Assembly: GCF_023740735.1 (NCBI RefSeq)
Contig: NZ_JAMRXH010000026.1
Coordinates: 1 to 64,000 of the forward strand
Direction: 5' to 3'
DNA length: 64,000 bases
Source: Nocardia sp. CDC159
GTDB taxonomy: Bacteria > Actinomycetota > Actinomycetes > Mycobacteriales > Mycobacteriaceae
Below are positions 9,233-18,245 of this stretch, one piece after another. The notes under the pieces are model-generated. The model did not search any database, was not told where the DNA came from, and was given only the letters and a program-made list of their open reading frames with translations. The position numbers and the translations under genes are program-made. The stretch's first letter is position 1. Every line of letters begins with the position of its first letter.

Positions 9233-10438
9233 ATGAGCATATGGCGAGGGCGACATCGCTCGAGAGTGCTGAGCGCGGTGGCCGCGCTCGCGGTGCTGGC
9301 CGTGGTCGGCGGCACGGCCTGTACGAAGTCCCAGGCCAGCGGTGAGGGGCCGATTCCGCAGGGGCGTCCGATCGGTGAACTGCTCCGGCCCAAGATCGGC
9401 ACGCCGGTCGCCGACGGGGCGGTGGGGGTGTCGGCGGGGGATCCGCTGCAGGTTCGGGTCGAGGACGGGCGGCTGACCGCGGTGACGCTGCTCAATCCGG
9501 AGGGGGGCCCGGTGGCGGGGCAGCTCGCGCCGGACGGGTTGTCCTGGCGGGCCACCGAGCGGCTCGGGTTCGGGCGCACCTATCGGCTGCAGGCCGAGGC
9601 TGTCGGACTGGGTGGAACCGCCTCCAGCGCGGTGACTTTCACCACCATGACCCCGCGCAACAAGACCCACCCCTGGCTGCTGCCCGCCGAGAACGAGGTG
9701 GTCGGCATCGGCCAGCCGGTGGCCGTGCAGTTCGACGAGAACATCCCCGACCGCCGCGCCGCGCAGGCCGCGATCAGGATTACGGCCGTGCCGCCGGTGG
9801 AAGGGGCCTTCTACTGGGTGAACAATCGCGAGGTGCGCTGGCGGCCGGAGCGCTTCTGGGCGCCGGGCACCAGGGTCACCGTCGAGGTGGACACCTACGG
9901 CCGCGACCTCGGCAACGGCCTGGTCGGCGACGCCGACATCCACTCCTCGTTCACCATCGGCGACGCGATGATCTTCACCGCCGACGACCACACCAAGATG
10001 GTGACCGTCGAGCGCAACGGCGAGGTGATCCGCACCATGCCGACCTCGATGGGCAAGAATGCCACGCCCACCGACAACGGCATCTACATTCTGTCCGACC
10101 GGTTCGACCACATGATCATGGACTCGTCCACCTACGGCGTCGCGGCGACCGGCCCCGACGGCTACCGCACCCCGGTCGACTGGGCGACTCGGATGTCCTA
10201 CAGCGGCATCTTCATGCACTCCGCACCGTGGTCGGTCGGTCAACAGGGCTACACCAACACCAGCCACGGCTGCCTCAATCTCAGCCCGGCCGATGCCCGA
10301 TGGGTCTACGAGAACGCCAAGCGCGGCGATATCGCGATCGTGAAGAACACCGTGGCGGGCACCCTGTCGGGCGTGGATGGGTTGGGGGACTGGAACATTG
10401 CGTGGCCGGAGTGGAAGGCGGGTAACGCCGACGGCTGA
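9233..10438 (+). CDS. L,D-transpeptidase (YkuD) with N-terminal Ig-like domains, membrane anchored
   Basis: A 401-aa cell-wall enzyme that forms 3-3 cross-links between meso-diaminopimelate residues of peptidoglycan. The start is ATG 9233; the open frame upstream has no coding character. Residues 1-35 form an export signal ending GGTACTKSQ, a possible lipidation Cys although the lipobox is weak. Ig-like domains follow (about 60-250), then the YkuD domain with HSAPW and SHGCLNLSPADARWVY; the catalytic Cys is near residue 347. Length and layout match mycobacterial LdtB-type enzymes. It acts outside the membrane. It converges on the sugar-kinase gene, 9 bp away. Confidence 0.93.
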   Translation: MSIWRGRHRSRVLSAVAALAVLAVVGGTACTKSQASGEGPIPQGRPIGELLRPKIGTPVADGAVGVSAGDPLQVRVEDGRLTAVTLLNPEGGPVAGQLAPDGLSWRATERLGFGRTYRLQAEAVGLGGTASSAVTFTTMTPRNKTHPWLLPAENEVVGIGQPVAVQFDENIPDRRAAQAAIRITAVPPVEGAFYWVNNREVRWRPERFWAPGTRVTVEVDTYGRDLGNGLVGDADIHSSFTIGDAMIFTADDHTKMVTVERNGEVIRTMPTSMGKNATPTDNGIYILSDRFDHMIMDSSTYGVAATGPDGYRTPVDWATRMSYSGIFMHSAPWSVGQQGYTNTSHGCLNLSPADARWVYENAKRGDIAIVKNTVAGTLSGVDGLGDWNIAWPEWKAGNADG

Positions 10439-10447
10439 CCCGCCCGG

Positions 10448-11467
10448 TCAATCGGCGGAGAGAACGGCCGCACCCTCCTCGGGCGTCGGATAGGCCGCGC
10501 GCAGCCGCGCATGGGCCGTGGCGTCCGCGCCGAGATGATCGAGCCCCAGCAGCGCCGCGCCCAGAACCGGTGGGGCGACGATGATTCGGGGTTCGGCCAG
10601 GGGCGCGGCCACCGCGAGGCGGGCCATCAGATTATCGATCAGCAGCGGCTGCCGCGCGGCGAGCACACCGCCGCCGAGCACCAGCGGCGTCGGCTCACCG
10701 AGCAGTCCCAGCCGCCGCAGCGCGACGACCGCGAGGCGGGTGATCTCGTCGGCCTGCCGATCGATCAGCCGCAGCGCGGTCGCATCGCCCGCCTGCGCGG
10801 TGGCGAACAGCACCCGCACGATCTCGTGCAGGCGCTGTCTCGGCAAGCGCCCCAGATGAATTGCCTCGGCCACGGCATTGGCCCCGGCCATTCCGAAGTG
10901 TCTGCCGATGGCCGCCGACAGCGCGGTCGGGTGGCCGCGGCCGTCCTCCGCGCGGGCCGCATGCCACATGGCCTCCGCGGCCATGCCGCCCCCGCCGCCC
11001 CAGTCGCCGGTGAGCTTGCCCAGGGCGGGGAAGCGGGCGGTGCGGCCGTCGGGAAGCAGTCCGACGCAATTGATTCCGGCCCCGCACACCACCGCCACCC
11101 CGCGCGGGCTGTCGGTACCGGCGCGCAACAGGCCGAAGGTGTCGTTGCCGACGGCCGCGCTGCGCCCCCACGGCCGGGCGGCGACGGCCGCGTGCAGGCG
11201 CTGTTCCTCCACGGGCAGATCGACATTGGCCATGCAGGCGCTCACTCGGGTGGTGAGCAGCCGCCCAGGCGCGAGCCCGGCCTGTTCGGCCACCGCGTCG
11301 ATCAACGGCGTCAAATTGTCGATCGCGCGATCGGGCCCGTCGCGATGCGGTTCGAAGCCCTCGCCCCGGGCGGTGCCCAGAACCGTTCCGTCCATTGCGA
11401 CCAGCGCCACGTCGGTCTTGCTGTTGCCGCCGTCGATGGCGAGGACGCCGGGTATCTGCTCTTTCAC
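10448..11467 (-). CDS. BadF/BadG-type ATPase, probable N-acetylglucosamine kinase
   Basis: A 339-aa sugar kinase of the ASKHA fold, starting at GTG 11467, which overlaps the GH4 stop (GTGA). The long open frame above this start belongs to other genes. Motifs are LAIDGGNSKTDVAL (phosphate 1), AVGNDTFGLLRAG with the catalytic Asp, VVCGAGINCVG (phosphate 2) and LVLGGGVLAA (adenosine). Eukaryote-like GlcNAc kinases and bacterial BadF-type proteins share this layout. As last gene of the ROK-controlled operon it should phosphorylate a sugar released by, or taken up with, the products of the genes upstream. GlcNAc is the best guess; glucosamine is also possible. Confidence 0.82.
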   Translation of the reverse strand: MKEQIPGVLAIDGGNSKTDVALVAMDGTVLGTARGEGFEPHRDGPDRAIDNLTPLIDAVAEQAGLAPGRLLTTRVSACMANVDLPVEEQRLHAAVAARPWGRSAAVGNDTFGLLRAGTDSPRGVAVVCGAGINCVGLLPDGRTARFPALGKLTGDWGGGGGMAAEAMWHAARAEDGRGHPTALSAAIGRHFGMAGANAVAEAIHLGRLPRQRLHEIVRVLFATAQAGDATALRLIDRQADEITRLAVVALRRLGLLGEPTPLVLGGGVLAARQPLLIDNLMARLAVAAPLAEPRIIVAPPVLGAALLGLDHLGADATAHARLRAAYPTPEEGAAVLSAD

Positions 11468-12753
11468 GCCCAGCTCAGATACGCGCGGTTGTGGGCGATG
11501 AGGCGGTCGGCCAGCGGTTCGGCGGTATCCCACTGACCGATCAGCGGATGGGCGAGCAGCGCGTCGACCACCCGGTCGCGGCCGCCGTCGAGCGCGGCGC
11601 GCAGTGCGAGCTGCTCGTAGGCGGCCACATGCGCGATCAGGCCCGCGTAGAGCGGTTCCACCGGGCGCTGCGGCAGCGGCCAGACCCCGTCGGCGTCGAT
11701 CTGCGCGGGGACCTCGATCACGGCGTCGTCGGGCAGGAACGGCAGGATGCCATCGTTGCGGGTGTCGACCACGTGCACATCGGTGCCGTCGCCGGTGCCC
11801 AGCAGCGGGGCCAGCAGCTGCACCGCGGCCTCGGAATAGTAAGCGCCGCCGCGCTTTTCGAGCAGTGCGGGTTTGTGGTCCAGCGCCGGATCGGCGTACA
11901 GATCCAGCAGTTGCCGCTCGATCTCGGCCACCTCCGCGGCCCGCGAGCCCGTGGCGCGCTGCTCCTCCACCACGGTGTCGTGCTGATAGAAGTAGCGCAG
12001 ATAGTAGGAGGGGACGACGCCGAGGCGCTGCAGCAGCGAATGCGGCAGTCGCACATCGGCCGCGATCGCCTCGCCGAAATTCGCCAGCAGTTTGGGCAGC
12101 ACCTCCTGCCCGGTCGCCGCGCCGGGGTGATCGAGCAGGGTCACCCCGCGTTCCCAGGTGAGGTGGTTGAGGCCCACGTGGTCCAGCCGGATCAGCGCCG
12201 GTTCCACGCCGAGGTGCCGGGCAAAGCGGCGCTGGAATCCGATGGCGACATTGCACAGGCCGACGGCCCGGTGCCCCTCGTTCAGCAGCGCCCGAGTCAC
12301 GATGCCGACGGGGTTGGTGAAGTCGACGATCCAGGCGTTCGGGCTGGCCGTGCGGATCTGTTCGGCGATGTCGAGGACCACCGGGACGGTGCGCAGCGCC
12401 TTGGCCAGCCCGCCCGCGCCGGTGGTCTCCTGACCGACGCAGCCGCAGTCCAGCGGCCAGCTCTCGTCGGAGTTGCGGATGGCCTGCCCGCCCACCCGCA
12501 ACTGCAGCAGCACCGCATCGGCATCCGAAACGCCTTGCAGCACAGAGCTCGTCGTCACCACGCGGGTGTCGCGGCCGTATCGGTCGAAGATGCGACGAGC
12601 CAGTCCCGCGATCAGCTCGAGCCGCTGCTCGGCGGGATCGATGAGGACCAGCTCGGCGATGGGCAGGGCCTCGTGCAGGCGCGCGAAGCCGTCGATGAGT
12701 TCGGGTGTGTAGGTCGAACCGCCGCCTACGACGGCAAGTTTCACTGCGGACAT
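11464..12753 (-). CDS. GH4 family 6-phospho-beta-glucosidase-like hydrolase
   Basis: A 429-aa NAD- and metal-dependent glycosidase. The start is ATG 12753, which overlaps the permease stop (TGATG). The N-terminal Rossmann motif is VVGGGSTYTPELIDG. VDFTNPVGIVT, the metal-binding Cys in GLCNVAIGFQRR and the His in GLNHLTWERG are typical of GH4. These enzymes use an NAD-assisted oxidation-elimination mechanism and usually act on 6-phosphoglycosides. Here the uptake system is an ABC transporter, not a PTS, so the true substrate may be an unphosphorylated disaccharide or one phosphorylated by the downstream kinase. Cytoplasmic. Confidence 0.88.
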   Translation of the reverse strand: MSAVKLAVVGGGSTYTPELIDGFARLHEALPIAELVLIDPAEQRLELIAGLARRIFDRYGRDTRVVTTSSVLQGVSDADAVLLQLRVGGQAIRNSDESWPLDCGCVGQETTGAGGLAKALRTVPVVLDIAEQIRTASPNAWIVDFTNPVGIVTRALLNEGHRAVGLCNVAIGFQRRFARHLGVEPALIRLDHVGLNHLTWERGVTLLDHPGAATGQEVLPKLLANFGEAIAADVRLPHSLLQRLGVVPSYYLRYFYQHDTVVEEQRATGSRAAEVAEIERQLLDLYADPALDHKPALLEKRGGAYYSEAAVQLLAPLLGTGDGTDVHVVDTRNDGILPFLPDDAVIEVPAQIDADGVWPLPQRPVEPLYAGLIAHVAAYEQLALRAALDGGRDRVVDALLAHPLIGQWDTAEPLADRLIAHNRAYLSWA

Positions 12754-13643
12754 CAGCCTTTGACCCCCGTGAGTGTCACGCCTTCGATGAAGGCCTTCTG
12801 GGCAAAGAAGAACAGGATGATCACCGGCGCCATCACCAGCACGGTCGCGGCCATGGTGAGGTTCCAGTTGGTGTGGTGGGCGCCCTTGAACGACTCCAGC
12901 CCGTAGCTGAGTGTCCAGGCCGCCGGATTCTCGCTGGCGTAGATCTGCGGGCCGAAATAGTCGTTCCAGCAATAGAAGAACTGGAACAGTGCGACCGCCG
13001 CGATGGCCGGTTTGGCCATCGGCAGCACCACCTGCAGCAGGGTGCGCACGTGGCCGCAGCCGTCGATGCGCGCCGCCTCCAGATATTCGTCCGGAATGGT
13101 CAGCAGGAACTGCCGCAGCAGGAATATCGAGAACGCGTCGCCGAAGGCCATCGGGATGATCAGCGGCCACAGCGAGCCGGTCAGATGAAATTGCTTGGCC
13201 CACACCAGATACATCGGAATGACGGTCACCTGGGGTGGCAGCATCATCATCGACACCACCGCCATGAGCGCCAGATTGCGACCCCGGAAGCGGAATTTGG
13301 CGAGCGCGTAGGCGACCGGCAGGCTGGACAGCAATGTCAGCGCGGTTCCCGCGACCGCGTAGACCAGGGTGTTGCGCCACCAGGTGAGAAAGCCCGGCGT
13401 GTGCCAGACGCGGACGTAGTTGTCCCAGCGCCATTGCGCGGGCCACAGATTCGAGGTCAGCGCCTGCTGGTCGGACATGACCGAGGTCAGGAAGACGAAG
13501 ACGAACGGCAGCACGAACACCAACGCGACGGCGATGGCCAGCGAGTGCAGCGCCACCCAATTCAAAAACGTTGTGCGCCTGCCGGTTCGCGGCTCGGGCT
13601 GGTCGAGGGCCACGGGCGGCGGCAGCACGGAAGTCACGGCCAT
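12753..13643 (-). CDS. Sugar ABC transporter permease (MalG type)
   Basis: A 296-aa inner-membrane permease with about six transmembrane segments. The EAA loop that contacts the ATPase is visible as EYLEAARIDGCGHVRTLLQVVLP (residues about 195-217), typical of the MalG branch of carbohydrate importers. It sits 3 bp after the partner permease and overlaps the GH4 gene. No ATPase gene lies in this operon, so a shared MsiK-like ATPase encoded elsewhere is expected, as is usual for actinobacterial sugar importers. Confidence 0.92.
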   Translation of the reverse strand: MAVTSVLPPPVALDQPEPRTGRRTTFLNWVALHSLAIAVALVFVLPFVFVFLTSVMSDQQALTSNLWPAQWRWDNYVRVWHTPGFLTWWRNTLVYAVAGTALTLLSSLPVAYALAKFRFRGRNLALMAVVSMMMLPPQVTVIPMYLVWAKQFHLTGSLWPLIIPMAFGDAFSIFLLRQFLLTIPDEYLEAARIDGCGHVRTLLQVVLPMAKPAIAAVALFQFFYCWNDYFGPQIYASENPAAWTLSYGLESFKGAHHTNWNLTMAATVLVMAPVIILFFFAQKAFIEGVTLTGVKG

Positions 13644-13646
13644 GGC

Positions 13647-14591
13647 TCAGTCCTCTCGCAGGAAGCCGGATTTGCGCCGCAGTAGCAGTGCGGTGCAGGC
13701 CATCGAGAGCGTGAACAGGATCACCGCGACCACGCACGCCGAGCCGGTGTCGAAGCGCTGGAAGCCGAGGTTGTAGATCAGCTGCGGCAGCGTCCAGGTG
13801 GAGCCGTGCGGGTAGCCGGGCTCGAAATCCTCACCGGCATTGGCGATCTTGCCGCTGGCGACCTTGCCCGCGACGATGGCCTGGGTGTAGTACTGCATGG
13901 TCTGGATCACGCCGGTCACGACGGCGAACAGCACGATCGGCATGATGTTGGGCAGCGTGATGTAGCGGAAGCGCGCCGCGGCCCCCGCGCCGTCGAGCCG
14001 GGCCGCCTCGTACTGTTCGCGCGGGACGTCCAGCAGCGCCGCCATGAAGATCACCATCAGATCGCCCACACCCCACAGCGCGAGCATGGTCAGCGCGGGC
14101 TTCGACCACGCCGGGTCGTTGAACCAACCCGGTTGGGGCACACCGATCTTGCCGAGCAGATGGTTCACCGGCCCGGTACCCGGATTCAGCAAAAAGGCGA
14201 AGGCCATGGTGGCCGCGACCGGCGGTGCCAGATACGGCAGGTAGAGCACCGTACGGAAGGCCCCGACCCCGGTCTTGATCTTGGTGACCAGCAGTCCGAT
14301 GCCGAGTCCGAAGATCACCCGCAGCGACACCATCACCAGCACCAGCCAGAGCGTGTTGCCCAGGCCCTGCCAGAAGAACGGATACTTGTCCAGGACGTAG
14401 TTCCAGTTCTTCAGCCCGGTGAACGTCGGCGCGGTGAACCCGTCGTAGCGCATGAACGAGAAGTAGACGGTGGAGATCAGCGGGTAGGCGAAGAAGACGG
14501 CGAAGCCGATCAGCCACGGTGACAGGAATGCCACCGTGCGGATCGTCCGCCGGGCCCTGCGGCCGCCCGACGTGGTTGTCGCCGACGCCAT
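13647..14591 (-). CDS. Sugar ABC transporter permease (MalF type)
   Basis: A 314-aa permease starting at ATG 14591, which overlaps the binding-protein stop (TGATG). It has six hydrophobic segments and the EAA loop PREQYEAARLDGAGAAARFR. The N-terminus carries the usual SPWLIGFAVFFAYPLI first membrane helix of MalF-type carbohydrate permeases. It pairs with the downstream MalG-type permease. The large open frame that continues upstream of 14591 is antisense or shadow sequence over the binding-protein gene. Confidence 0.92.
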   Translation of the reverse strand: MASATTTSGGRRARRTIRTVAFLSPWLIGFAVFFAYPLISTVYFSFMRYDGFTAPTFTGLKNWNYVLDKYPFFWQGLGNTLWLVLVMVSLRVIFGLGIGLLVTKIKTGVGAFRTVLYLPYLAPPVAATMAFAFLLNPGTGPVNHLLGKIGVPQPGWFNDPAWSKPALTMLALWGVGDLMVIFMAALLDVPREQYEAARLDGAGAAARFRYITLPNIMPIVLFAVVTGVIQTMQYYTQAIVAGKVASGKIANAGEDFEPGYPHGSTWTLPQLIYNLGFQRFDTGSACVVAVILFTLSMACTALLLRRKSGFLRED

Positions 14592-15934
14592 CACTTCGCC
14601 TGATCGATCGCCTCGTCGATCTCCCTGGCCGTCGCGGCCAGACCCGCCCGCAGATCGGTCTGCCGACCGGCCTCGAAGTCGTAGCCGAGGTTGCGCATCG
14701 ACACCTGATACGCGCCGCCGTTGATGCTGGCCGGGGTGGTCGAGGAGTGCGGATTCCGGGCGATGTCGATGAACGTGCGGAAGTTGGGGTCGGCGCTGAG
14801 CTCGGGGGAGGCCAGCGCCGCATTGGTGCTGGGCACGTTGTGGATGGCGTTGGCGAAGTTCACCAGCGCGGTGGTGTCGGTGGTCAAATACTTCACCAAT
14901 TGCCAGGCGGCCGTCTGCTTGCGACTGGACTTGGTGACCCCGATGATGGTGCCGGTGATGTAGCCGCGGCCGTAGGTGTCGGCCTGATCGTCGGGGACCG
15001 GGAAGGGCGCTGTGGCCCAGTCGAATCCGACATTGGCCTCGGCGATCATCCGGGTCCGCCACTCACCGTCGAGCGACATGGCCACCTGGCCGGTGTGGAA
15101 CGGATTCTTGGCGCTGAATTCCTCACCGAAGGTGGTGCGGTACTTCTCCAGCTTGTCGAACCCGCCCAGCTTGTCGACCAGACCCTTCTGCCAGGTGTAC
15201 ATGGCGGCGACCTTGGGGTCGGTGGCGATGTTGGATTTGCCGTCGGCATCGAAATACGTTGCGCCGTACTGGCCCAGATAGTGGCTGGGGATGGTCTCGT
15301 AGCCGTGGTAGGTGGGCATGAAGCCGAGTTGCTTGTAGCCGTCCCCCTCCGGCTGGGTCAGTTTGATCGCGGCGGCCTCGAACTCGCTGAACGTCTTCGG
15401 CGGGGCGGTGATTCCGGCCGCGGCGAAGGCGGTCTTGTTGTAGTACAGGCCATAGGCGTCCCCGAGCAGCGGCAGCGCGCACTGATTGCCCTGGAACCGG
15501 GTGTATTCGCGCATGGGAGCGGGGAAGGTCGTGACCGGATCGATGCCGTCGCGGGCCAGGAACGGTGCGAGATCGAGCCAGACCCCGGCCGAGCAGAACT
15601 TGCCGACATTGTCGGTGGTGAAGGAGGAGGCCACATCCGGGGCGTCGCGGCCGCCCGCGCGCAACGCCTGCTCGATCTTGTCGTCGGAGACGTTGCCGAC
15701 CAGCTTGACACGGATGTTGGGATGGGACTTCTCGAAGGCGGCCACATTCTCGGTGATGGCCTTGACCTCGTTCTCCTGGCTCCAGCCGTGCCAGAAGTTG
15801 ATGGTGACCTCCTTGCCGGCGTCCGAGCCGTCGTCGGCACCGCCGGAGTCGGTTCCGGTACAGGCGGATACGAGCAGAGCGAGGGTGGCGGTCGCGGTGG
15901 CGGCGGCGAGGGTGCGGAGCGGGGTTCTGCGCAT
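14591..15934 (-). CDS. Sugar ABC transporter substrate-binding lipoprotein
   Basis: A 447-aa extracellular binding protein (family 1, MalE-like). The N-terminus has two Arg, a hydrophobic stretch and the lipobox LLVSAC, so it should be lipid-anchored after cleavage at the Cys near residue 25. The mature part begins with VTINFWHGWSQENE, typical of sugar-binding proteins. It lies 17 bp after the ROK regulator and starts the transport part of the operon. Ligand is probably an oligosaccharide; with a GlcNAc-kinase-like protein and GH4 enzyme in the operon, a chitobiose- or cellobiose-like disaccharide is plausible but unproven. Confidence 0.92.
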   Translation of the reverse strand: MRRTPLRTLAAATATATLALLVSACTGTDSGGADDGSDAGKEVTINFWHGWSQENEVKAITENVAAFEKSHPNIRVKLVGNVSDDKIEQALRAGGRDAPDVASSFTTDNVGKFCSAGVWLDLAPFLARDGIDPVTTFPAPMREYTRFQGNQCALPLLGDAYGLYYNKTAFAAAGITAPPKTFSEFEAAAIKLTQPEGDGYKQLGFMPTYHGYETIPSHYLGQYGATYFDADGKSNIATDPKVAAMYTWQKGLVDKLGGFDKLEKYRTTFGEEFSAKNPFHTGQVAMSLDGEWRTRMIAEANVGFDWATAPFPVPDDQADTYGRGYITGTIIGVTKSSRKQTAAWQLVKYLTTDTTALVNFANAIHNVPSTNAALASPELSADPNFRTFIDIARNPHSSTTPASINGGAYQVSMRNLGYDFEAGRQTDLRAGLAATAREIDEAIDQAK

Positions 15935-15951
15935 GGGGTACTCCTGGGCGA

Positions 15952-17136
15952 TCAATGGGTGGAGAAGACGGCTTCCCTCGTGGTGGCCAGGGCGCGTTCG
16001 AGCGCGCCGTGCAGGACGGGCGAACCCGGTACGGTGGTGCGCCGCACCTCGGTGCGCGCGAACGTCAACTGCGCCAGTGCATCCTGGACCAGCACTCGCA
16101 GCCGCTCGCCGCCCGCGCGCGGGACGGGACCGGCCAGGATGACCAGTTCCGGATCGACCACCGCCACGATCGAGGCGAGCCCGAGCGCGAGCCGGTCGGC
16201 GAATTCGGCCAGGAACCCATCGCCCGCACCGGGGGTCTCGAGTGCCTCGGTCACCGCCGACGCGGCCGTGGGCGCGGACAGGCCATGGCTGCGCGCCAGC
16301 GCGGAAACCGCTGGGGCGCCCGCCAATTGCTGGAATCCGCCGGAGTTCTTGCGACGTACGTCGTGCACGATCGGCGCGCCGGGCAGCGGCATGTACCCCA
16401 CCTCGCCCGCGCCGCCGTGGTAGCCGCGATGCAGCCGTCCCGCGATGACGATGGCCGCGCCGACGCCCGCGGCGGTCCACAGCAGCACGAAATCCTCGCA
16501 GCCCTGCGCCGCACCGTGCGCCTGTTCGGCGATGGCCGCGAGGTTGACGTCGTTCTCGATCGATACCTCGGCGCCGATCGCATCCGTCAGTTCGGCGATG
16601 AGCCGGGGCGAATGCCAGCCCGGCAGATGGGTGGCGTAGCGCAGCGTGCCAGTGCCCGGATCCATCGCACCGCCGAGTCCGATGACGACCTCTCGCAAGG
16701 CCTCTCGACGCACACCCGCCAGCTCCGCCGTCTCGGCGACCGCCTCGGCCACCCGGCCGATGGTGCTCGCGGCCGACCAGCCCTTGGTGCGCACGGCGTG
16801 CTCGGCGAGCACCTCGCCGGTGATGTCGGCGACCGCGATACGCACCTCGCTGTTGGTGACGTCCACCCCGGCGACGTAGGCGGCGGCCGGATTCACCTGG
16901 TACAGCTGGGCATTCGGCCCGGGACCGCCGGGTGCGGTGCCGACCGGAACGACCAGCCCAGCGGCCTCGAGGCGAGAGAGAAGCTGGGACGCGGTGGGTT
17001 TGGAGAGACCGGTGAGCGTCCCGATCTGGGTCCGGGACAGCGGGCCGTTGGCGAGCAGCAACTCCAGCGCGGCCCGATCGTTGATGGCCCGCAGCAGGCT
17101 GGGCGTTCCGGCGAGGGTAGGTCGCGTCTCGGCCAC
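15952..17136 (-). CDS. ROK family transcriptional repressor
   Basis: A 394-aa regulator from GTG 17136, which has a GAGGAGGG ribosome-binding site just upstream. The N-terminus carries a winged helix-turn-helix (SRTQIGTLTGLSKPTASQLLSRLE), followed by the ROK sugar-kinase-like domain with VAGVDVTN, VVIGLGGAMDPGTG and the phosphate motif TAAGVGAAIVIAG. The usual zinc motif CxCGxxGC of ROK proteins is absent: the expected place reads VHDVRRKNSGGFQQ. It is the first gene of the sugar operon and has a near-perfect palindrome directly upstream, so autoregulation and sugar-responsive repression are likely. Confidence 0.92.
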   Translation of the reverse strand: MAETRPTLAGTPSLLRAINDRAALELLLANGPLSRTQIGTLTGLSKPTASQLLSRLEAAGLVVPVGTAPGGPGPNAQLYQVNPAAAYVAGVDVTNSEVRIAVADITGEVLAEHAVRTKGWSAASTIGRVAEAVAETAELAGVRREALREVVIGLGGAMDPGTGTLRYATHLPGWHSPRLIAELTDAIGAEVSIENDVNLAAIAEQAHGAAQGCEDFVLLWTAAGVGAAIVIAGRLHRGYHGGAGEVGYMPLPGAPIVHDVRRKNSGGFQQLAGAPAVSALARSHGLSAPTAASAVTEALETPGAGDGFLAEFADRLALGLASIVAVVDPELVILAGPVPRAGGERLRVLVQDALAQLTFARTEVRRTTVPGSPVLHGALERALATTREAVFSTH

Positions 17137-17168
17137 GTACCCTCCTCGACGCCTTCGATCATGAACTG

Positions 17169-17185
17169 TTAGGAAAGTTTCCTTA
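17169..17185. promoter_or_regulatory. Probable ROK operator
   Basis: TTAGGAAAGTTTCCTTA is an almost perfect palindrome (TTAGGAAA / TTTCCTTA around a central G) located 33 bp upstream of the ROK regulator start. AGGAAA/TTTCCT half-sites are known for ROK-family repressors. Its position fits repression of the whole 17136-to-10448 operon. It also lies 84 bp before terC, which is transcribed the other way. Confidence 0.72.
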
Positions 17186-17268
17186 CTTGGTGTGGAGACT
17201 GTAGGCCCGCGGGCAGAGGGTGTCAATGGCGGCGCGGCAATCGGTTTCGTCCTGTCGAAGGTGGTGGG

Positions 17269-18231
17269 ATGGCGCATATGGACGCTTCGCCGACGCTGTG
17301 GATTGTGACCGTGGTGGGACTGGGCGTGCTGATCGTGGTCGATTACCTGGTCAGTGGGGCGCCGCACGAGGTCTCGATTCGGGAGGCCGCGGTCTGGTCG
17401 ATCGTCTGGCTGGTGCTGGGCATCGCGTTCGGGGTGGGGCTGCTGGTGTGCGCAGGTGCCCAGCCGGGCGGGGAGTTCTTCGCCGCCTTCGTCACCGAGA
17501 AGTCGCTGAGCATCGACAATCTGTTCGTCTTCGTGGTGATCATGGCGTCGTTCGGGGTCCCGCCGCGGTATCGGCAGCATGTGCTGCAATTGGGTGTGGT
17601 CGTCGCGCTCGCGCTGCGGGCGGTACTGATCGCGGCCGGTGCGGCGCTGATCAACCGCTTCTCGTGGGTGTTCTACATCTTCGGCGCGCTGCTGATCAGG
17701 ACCGCGATACAGCTGATCCGCAACGCCCGTTCCGCTCCGGAAGGCCGGGATTACCAGGGAAATCCCCTGCTGCGAACGATGCGGCGGCGGTTCCGGACGA
17801 CCGACCACTATTACGGAACGAAACTCGTCGTGGTGCGAAACGACCGACGGATGATGACACCGATGCTGGCCGTGGTGCTGGCGATCGGCACGACCGATCT
17901 ACTGTTCGCCTTCGACTCGGTGCCCGCCGTCTACGGCCTGACCCAGAGCCCCTACATCGTCTTCACCGCCACCGCGTTTTCCCTGATGGGCCTGCGACAG
18001 GGATATTTCCTGGTCGGCGGGTTGCTGCGCCGACTGGTGCATCTGAGCTACGGCCTGGCGGCCATACTCGGATTCATCGGGGTCAAACTGGTGCTGCACG
18101 CCCTGCACGCATCCGGTGCCGACGTCCCCGATATCTCGAACAACCTCTCCCTGGCCGTCATTTGCGCGATTCTGATCGTCACGACCATGACCAGTCTCAT
18201 CGCCTCACACCGGAAGAACCGGGCGGGCTGA
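17269..18231 (+). CDS. TerC family integral membrane protein
   Basis: A 320-aa membrane protein starting at ATG 17269. The TerC signatures are clear: EKSLSIDNLFVFVVIM near residue 82, TDLLFAFDSVPAVYGLT near residue 210 and SLMGLRQGYFLV after it, with eight or nine hydrophobic helices in all. Acidic residues in the membrane (SIDN, FDSVPA) are typical of the family. TerC/Alx proteins are linked to tellurite resistance and more recently to manganese export. It is divergent from the ROK operon and convergent with the hypothetical gene at 18246. Confidence 0.92.
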   Translation: MAHMDASPTLWIVTVVGLGVLIVVDYLVSGAPHEVSIREAAVWSIVWLVLGIAFGVGLLVCAGAQPGGEFFAAFVTEKSLSIDNLFVFVVIMASFGVPPRYRQHVLQLGVVVALALRAVLIAAGAALINRFSWVFYIFGALLIRTAIQLIRNARSAPEGRDYQGNPLLRTMRRRFRTTDHYYGTKLVVVRNDRRMMTPMLAVVLAIGTTDLLFAFDSVPAVYGLTQSPYIVFTATAFSLMGLRQGYFLVGGLLRRLVHLSYGLAAILGFIGVKLVLHALHASGADVPDISNNLSLAVICAILIVTTMTSLIASHRKNRAG

Positions 18232-18245
18232 TGAAATCGCCTGTC

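Noticed and set aside
9086..10267. A 393-codon minus-strand frame opposite the L,D-transpeptidase
   Set aside because: Antisense to a well-supported gene; rich in Gly, Arg and His with no recognisable domain.
10448..12256. A 602-codon version of the sugar kinase
   Set aside because: The kinase motif IDGGNSKTD begins just after GTG 11467; the extension is an Arg/Ala-rich shadow of the GH4 gene.
11464..13737. A 757-codon reading that fuses the GH4 enzyme to upstream sequence
   Set aside because: The part upstream of ATG 12753 is out of frame with the true permease gene and carries no motif. The GH4 Rossmann motif begins directly after ATG 12753.
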